This document shows positions 4,056-7,717 of a stretch of 7,717 bases of DNA, in pieces. The notes beneath the pieces were generated by a model. It was not told the DNA's origin, did not search any database, and saw nothing but the letters and a program-made list of their open reading frames with translations. Positions within the stretch are counted from its first letter, which is position 1. The number at the start of each line of letters is the position of its first letter. The translations under genes and the position numbers were made by a program. Source of the DNA: Sphingomonadaceae bacterium (GTDB lineage: Bacteria; Pseudomonadota; Alphaproteobacteria; Sphingomonadales; Sphingomonadaceae); contig JAFAZM010000401.1 of NCBI GenBank assembly GCA_019239785.1, positions 1 through 7,717 of the forward strand, given 5' to 3'.

Positions 4056-7000
4056 ATGGAATCCCCCTGGACCTTTTCGATCGACCGGGGCGGCACCTTC
4101 ACCGACTTCGTCGCGCGGGCGCCGGACGGGCGGCTGGTCGTCCGCAAATTGCTCTCCGACAATCCCGGCCGTTACGAGGATGCGGCGGTGGCGGGGATCG
4201 GGCAGATCCTGGCCGAAGCGGGCGGCGGCGCGCTCGGCGCGGTCAAGATGGGCACCACCGTCGCCACCAATGCCCTGCTGGAGCGCAAGGGCGAGCAGGT
4301 GGCGCTGGCGATCACCGCCGGCCTCGGCGACGCCTTGCGGATCGGCTATCAGGCGCGGCCCGACATCTTCGCCCGCCGCATCGTCCTGCCCGAGCCGCTC
4401 TACGGCCATGTCATTGAAGTGGACGAGCGGGTGACCGCCGAGGGGGAAGTGCTGCGCCCGCTCGACCTGGAAGCGGCGCGCGCCGGCCTGCAAGCGGCGC
4501 ATGACCTCGGCTATCGCGCGCTTGCCATCGTGCTGATGCACGGCTGGCGCTGGACCGCGCACGAGGCGGCGCTTGCCGAGCTCGCGCGGGAGATCGGCTT
4601 CGCCCAGGTCTCGGCGAGCCACGAGGTCGAGCCTTTGATCAAGCTGGTCGGCCGCGGCGACACCGCGGTGGTCGACGCCTATCTCTCGCCGGTGCTGCGG
4701 CGTTACGTCGACAAGGTGGTCGCCGGCCTGGCGGGCGCAGGCCGGCTGCTCTTCATGCAGTCGAACGGCGGCCTGACCGACGCCGCGGCCTTCCGCGGCA
4801 AGGATGCGATCCTGTCCGGCCCGGCCGGCGGCCTCGTCGGCATGGTGCGGACCGCGGCGCAGGCCGGCGAGGATCATCTGATCGGCTTCGACATGGGCGG
4901 CACCTCGACCGACGTCTCCCATTTCGCCGGCCGCTACGAGCGGACCAGCGAGCGGGCGGTGGCGGGCGTGCGGGTGCGCGCGCCGATGCTGGAGATCCAC
5001 ACCGTCGCGGCCGGCGGCGGCTCGATCTGCTTTTATGACGGCAACCGCTTCCGGGTCGGCCCGGACAGCGCCGGCGCGGTGCCCGGCCCCGCCTGCTACA
5101 GGCGCGGCGGCCCGCTCACCGTGACCGACTGCAACGTCCTGCTCGGCAAGATCCGGCCGGAGCATTTCCCGTCTATGTTCGGCCCGGGCGGCGACCAGCC
5201 GATCGACGCCGCCGCCTCGCTCGCCCGCTGCGAAGAGATCGCCGCCCGCGCGGGCATGGACGCGAAGGCGGTGGCGGAGGGCTTCATCCGCATCGCGGTC
5301 GACAATATGGCCAATGCGATCAAGCAGATCTCGATCGCCCGCGGCCACGACGTCACCCGCTACACCTTGCAATGTTTCGGCGGGGCGGGCGGCCAGCATG
5401 CCTGCCTGGTCGCCGATGCGCTCGGCATCGAAAAGGTCATGATCCATCCGCTCGCCGGCGTGCTCAGCGCCTATGGCATGGGCCTCGCCGACCGGGTCGA
5501 GCTGCGGCAGCGGAGCGTTGCCGGCGCGGCGCTGGACGATCTGCTCGCGGAGCTGGAGGCCGAGGCGGTGGCGGCGTTGCAGCGGCAGGGCGTGGAAGCC
5601 CCGCAGGTCCATCGCCGTGCCGCTTTGCGTTACGAGGGCAGCGATTCCAGCCTGGAGGTGCCGGTCTCCGATCATATGCGCGCCGACTTCGAAGCGGCGC
5701 ACCAGCTCCGCTTCGGCTTCACCGCGCCGAAGGCGGAGGTCGTGATCGAAACCGCGATCGTCGAGGCGGTGGGGAAGGGGGAGAGTCTGAACTCCTCCCC
5801 ATCGAGGGGAGGGGGACCGCTCGCCGCAGGCGAGGGGTGGAGGGGTGCAGAGGCCGAGGATGAGGCTCAGACGCTGATACCCCTCCACCACGCCGCTTCG
5901 CGCCGCGGTCCCCCTCCCCTTGCAGGGGAGGATCTCTACGACCGCGCGTCGCTCGCCCCCGGCGACACCATCCCAGGCCCCGCCCTGATCATCGACCCCT
6001 CCGCCACGACCGTGGTCGAGCCGGGCTGGCAGGCGGAGGTCGACGCGCACGAGAACCTCATCCTCACCCGCTTTGTCCCCCGCGCCTCCGCGCCCGCGAT
6101 GGGCACGGAGGTCGACCCGGTCATGCTCGAGGTGATGTCGAACCTGTTCATGGCGATCGCCGAGGAGATGGGGGTGGCGCTGCAGAACACTGCCTCCTCG
6201 GTGAACATCAAGGAACGGCTGGATTTCTCCTGCGCTTTGTTCGACCGGGAAGGCGGGCTGATCGCCAATGCGCCGCACATCCCGGTCCATCTCGGCTCGA
6301 TGGGCGATTCGATCCGCACGATCATCGAGGCGCGCGGGCCCGACGCGGCCGGCGCGCCGCGGGACGGAAGGGGGATGAAGCCGGGCGACGTCTACGTCCT
6401 CAACGCGCCCTATCGCGGCGGCACCCACCTGCCGGACATCACCGTGATCATGCCGGTCTTCGTCGACGGCGATCCGGCGCCGGCCTGGTACGTCGCCGCG
6501 CGCGGCCATCATGCCGATATCGGCGGCATCGCGCCGGGCTCGATGCCGCCGGACAGCAGGGACGTGCACGAGGAAGGCGTGCTGATCGACAACGTCCTGC
6601 TCGTCGACGAGGGCCGCTTCCTGGAGGCGGAGGTGCGGGCCTTGCTCGGCTCGGGCCGCTGGCCGGCGCGCAATCCGGACCGCAACATCGCGGACCTGAA
6701 GGCGCAGGTCGCCGCCTGCGCCCGCGGCGCCAACGAGCTGCGCCGGGTCGCGGCCGAGCAGGGGCGGGCGGCGATCGACGCCTATATGGGCCACGTCATG
6801 GCCTATGCCGAGGAAGCGGTGCGGCGGCTGATCGGGCGATTGCAGGACGGCGCGTTCAGCTACGAGATGGACAATGGAGCCCATGTCGCCGTCGCGATCC
6901 GCGTCGACCGCGCCGCGCGAACCGCCGAGGTGGATTTCGCCGGCACCAGCGACCAGCAGCCGAACAATTTCAACGCCCCTTATTCGATCTGCCGCGCGGC

Positions 7001-7670
7001 GACGCTCTACGTCTTCCGCACCCTGCTCGACGATCCGATCCCGCTCAACGACGGCTGCATGCGGCCGATCACCCTGAAGGTGCCGCGGGGCTCGCTGCTC
7101 AACCCGGATTATCCGGCCGCGGTCGTCGCCGGCAATGTCGAGACCAGCCAGGTGATAACCGACTGCCTGTTCGCCGCAGCCGGCGCGCTTGCGCCGAGCC
7201 AGGGCACGATGAACAATTTCACGTTCGGCAACGAAGCCCATCAATATTATGAGACGATTGCGGGCGGCGCCGGGGCCGGCCCGGATTTCGACGGGGCGAG
7301 CGCGGTGCAGACCCATATGACGAACAGCCGGCTGACCGATCCGGAAGTGCTGGAGAGCCGCTTCCCGGTGATCCTCGAACGCTTTGCGATCCGCCGCGGC
7401 TCCGGCGGGGCAGGCGCGCATCATGGCGGCGACGGCGTCGAGCGCCGCATCCGCTTCCGCGAGCCGATGCACGCGGCGATCCTCTCCAACCGCCGCCGGA
7501 TTGCGCCGCGCGGCATCTGCGGCGGCGGCGACGCGGCGGCCGGAGTGAACAAGGTGATCCGGGCGGATGGGGCCGAAGAGGTGCTGACCGCGACCGACGC
7601 GGCCGACATGGCACCGGGCGATGCCTTCCAGATCGAGACGCCGGGAGGAGGGGGTTATGGGGAAGGGTGA
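4056..7670 (+). CDS. ATP-dependent 5-oxoprolinase, fused HyuA/HyuB form, carrying an in-frame palindromic repeat
   Basis: The enzyme hydrolyses 5-oxo-L-proline to L-glutamate at the cost of ATP in the cytoplasm, recycling pyroglutamate from glutathione or peptide breakdown. The 1204 residues form one chain like eukaryotic OPLAH. The HyuA-like half (about 5-675) shows ASKHA-type phosphate loops: FSIDRGGTFTD (7-17), MGTTVATNALLERKG (65-79), FMQSNGGL (233-240), GFDMGGTSTDVSHF (277-290) and AVPGPACY (341-348). LRYEGSDSSLEV (524-535) marks its C-terminal domain. The HyuB-like half (about 687-1204) shows HIPVHLGSMGDS (741-752), GDVYVLNAPYRGGTHLPD (777-794), the His/Asp cluster ARGHHADIGG (815-824) and the terminal PGGGGYG (1196-1202). 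Residues 580-626 are encoded by a palindromic repeat, and the usual linker strands just before LYDRASL appear to be missing. Activity is therefore plausible but unproven. ATG 4056 puts the DRGGTFTD motif at the normal distance. An N-methylhydantoinase-type role is less likely given the fused architecture. Confidence 0.9.
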   Translation: MESPWTFSIDRGGTFTDFVARAPDGRLVVRKLLSDNPGRYEDAAVAGIGQILAEAGGGALGAVKMGTTVATNALLERKGEQVALAITAGLGDALRIGYQARPDIFARRIVLPEPLYGHVIEVDERVTAEGEVLRPLDLEAARAGLQAAHDLGYRALAIVLMHGWRWTAHEAALAELAREIGFAQVSASHEVEPLIKLVGRGDTAVVDAYLSPVLRRYVDKVVAGLAGAGRLLFMQSNGGLTDAAAFRGKDAILSGPAGGLVGMVRTAAQAGEDHLIGFDMGGTSTDVSHFAGRYERTSERAVAGVRVRAPMLEIHTVAAGGGSICFYDGNRFRVGPDSAGAVPGPACYRRGGPLTVTDCNVLLGKIRPEHFPSMFGPGGDQPIDAAASLARCEEIAARAGMDAKAVAEGFIRIAVDNMANAIKQISIARGHDVTRYTLQCFGGAGGQHACLVADALGIEKVMIHPLAGVLSAYGMGLADRVELRQRSVAGAALDDLLAELEAEAVAALQRQGVEAPQVHRRAALRYEGSDSSLEVPVSDHMRADFEAAHQLRFGFTAPKAEVVIETAIVEAVGKGESLNSSPSRGGGPLAAGEGWRGAEAEDEAQTLIPLHHAASRRGPPPLAGEDLYDRASLAPGDTIPGPALIIDPSATTVVEPGWQAEVDAHENLILTRFVPRASAPAMGTEVDPVMLEVMSNLFMAIAEEMGVALQNTASSVNIKERLDFSCALFDREGGLIANAPHIPVHLGSMGDSIRTIIEARGPDAAGAPRDGRGMKPGDVYVLNAPYRGGTHLPDITVIMPVFVDGDPAPAWYVAARGHHADIGGIAPGSMPPDSRDVHEEGVLIDNVLLVDEGRFLEAEVRALLGSGRWPARNPDRNIADLKAQVAACARGANELRRVAAEQGRAAIDAYMGHVMAYAEEAVRRLIGRLQDGAFSYEMDNGAHVAVAIRVDRAARTAEVDFAGTSDQQPNNFNAPYSICRAATLYVFRTLLDDPIPLNDGCMRPITLKVPRGSLLNPDYPAAVVAGNVETSQVITDCLFAAAGALAPSQGTMNNFTFGNEAHQYYETIAGGAGAGPDFDGASAVQTHMTNSRLTDPEVLESRFPVILERFAIRRGSGGAGAHHGGDGVERRIRFREPMHAAILSNRRRIAPRGICGGGDAAAGVNKVIRADGAEEVLTATDAADMAPGDAFQIETPGGGGYGEG
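5793..5932 (+). repeat. Palindromic repeat, copy 2 (complete), translated within the 5-oxoprolinase gene
   Basis: This is the only complete copy in the window, 140 bases. The left half is a terminal hairpin CCTCCCC/GGGGAGG (5794-5812), then GGGACC, then a hairpin CTCGCC/GGCGAG with loop GCA (5820-5834), then GGTGGAGGGGT (5836-5846). A core of about 32 bases follows (5847-5878). The right half mirrors it: ACCCCTCCACC (5879-5889), an imperfect CGC/GCG hairpin with loop TTC (5894-5902), GGTCCCCC, and a terminal hairpin CCTCCCCT/AGGGGAGG with loop TGC (5913-5931). It contains no stop codon in the host frame and encodes about residues 580-626 of the enzyme. The parts and order match the copy at the left edge, and the left terminal arm matches the copy at the right edge. 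Confidence 0.9.
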
Positions 7671-7682
7671 CACCGCTAAAAT

Positions 7683-7717
7683 TCCTCCCCTGGAAGGGGA
7701 GGGGGACCATGCGCAGC
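7683..7717 (+). repeat. Palindromic repeat, copy 3 (right part outside window)
   Basis: The left end of a third copy starts 12 bases after the 5-oxoprolinase stop. CCTCCCCT (7684-7691) pairs with AGGGGAGG (7695-7702) around GGA. GGGACC follows, then the first half of a hairpin CCATGC with loop GCA and the beginning of the return strand (7707-7717). It has the same orientation as the complete copy upstream, judged by the GCA loop in the left arm. As an intergenic copy behind a stop codon it could also serve as a transcript end structure. Confidence 0.8.

Noticed and set aside
4029..7673. A 1214-codon open frame on the - strand covering the whole 5-oxoprolinase gene
   Set aside because: Its translation is Arg/Gly/Ala/His-rich without any recognisable domain. 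Long stop-free antisense frames are expected opposite GC-rich genes. The + strand frame carries many family motifs in order.
1..7717. Insertion sequence or CRISPR array
   Set aside because: No transposase, no regularly spaced direct repeats and no spacers. The three GGGGAGG palindromes are far apart and lie in different contexts.

Overview
The window reads as the chromosome of a very GC-rich alphaproteobacterium, most likely a member of the Sphingomonadales. That placement is an inference. It rests on codon use (G or C at nearly every third position), on the style of the type II secretion proteins, and on the abundant interspersed palindromic repeats. No rRNA, tRNA, CRISPR, transposase or integrase gene is visible.

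Layout. (1) Bases 1-2608 hold the 3' part of a type II secretion system (T2SS) operon on the + strand: gspG (major pseudopilin), gspL and gspM (inner-membrane platform) and gspN. Each gene overlaps the next, so they are probably translationally coupled. gspH, gspI, gspJ and gspK are not between gspG and gspL. (2) Bases 2609-2737 hold a candidate sigma70-type promoter and a leader that can fold. (3) Bases 2738-3415 encode an exported protein of unknown function with two copies of a YPPCSR...C-I-Q-x-Y-E module. (4) Bases 3424-3516 are a cloverleaf-like palindromic repeat between convergent genes. (5) Bases 3536-3997 on the - strand encode a small acidic protein of unknown function. (6) Bases 4056-7670 on the + strand encode a single-chain ATP-dependent 5-oxoprolinase with HyuA-like and HyuB-like halves fused. 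It would turn 5-oxoproline into glutamate.

The most unusual content is a family of G/C-rich palindromic elements seen three times. Copy 1 (1-117, left side cut by the window edge) supplies the DNA upstream of, and part of, the gspG prepilin leader. Copy 2 (5793-5932) lies inside the 5-oxoprolinase gene, in frame and translated, between the end of the HyuA core and the HyuB half. Copy 3 (7683-7717, cut by the right edge) starts 12 bases after the 5-oxoprolinase stop. The copies share terminal hairpins (CCTCCCC/GGGGAGG), a second hairpin whose stem sequence varies while pairing is largely kept, an inner GGTGGAGGGG/CCCCTCCACC stem, and a variable core. Copies 1 and 2 are read in the same frame, giving the related peptides PLHHASHGPPPL and PLHHAASRRGPPPL. 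This recalls the protein-coding palindromic elements known from Rickettsia, although no sequence relationship to them is claimed. A second, unrelated palindromic family accounts for 3424-3516.

The T2SS genes act together at the inner membrane to push folded exoproteins across the outer membrane. The 5-oxoprolinase is a separate metabolic function, and nothing in the sequence ties it to secretion.
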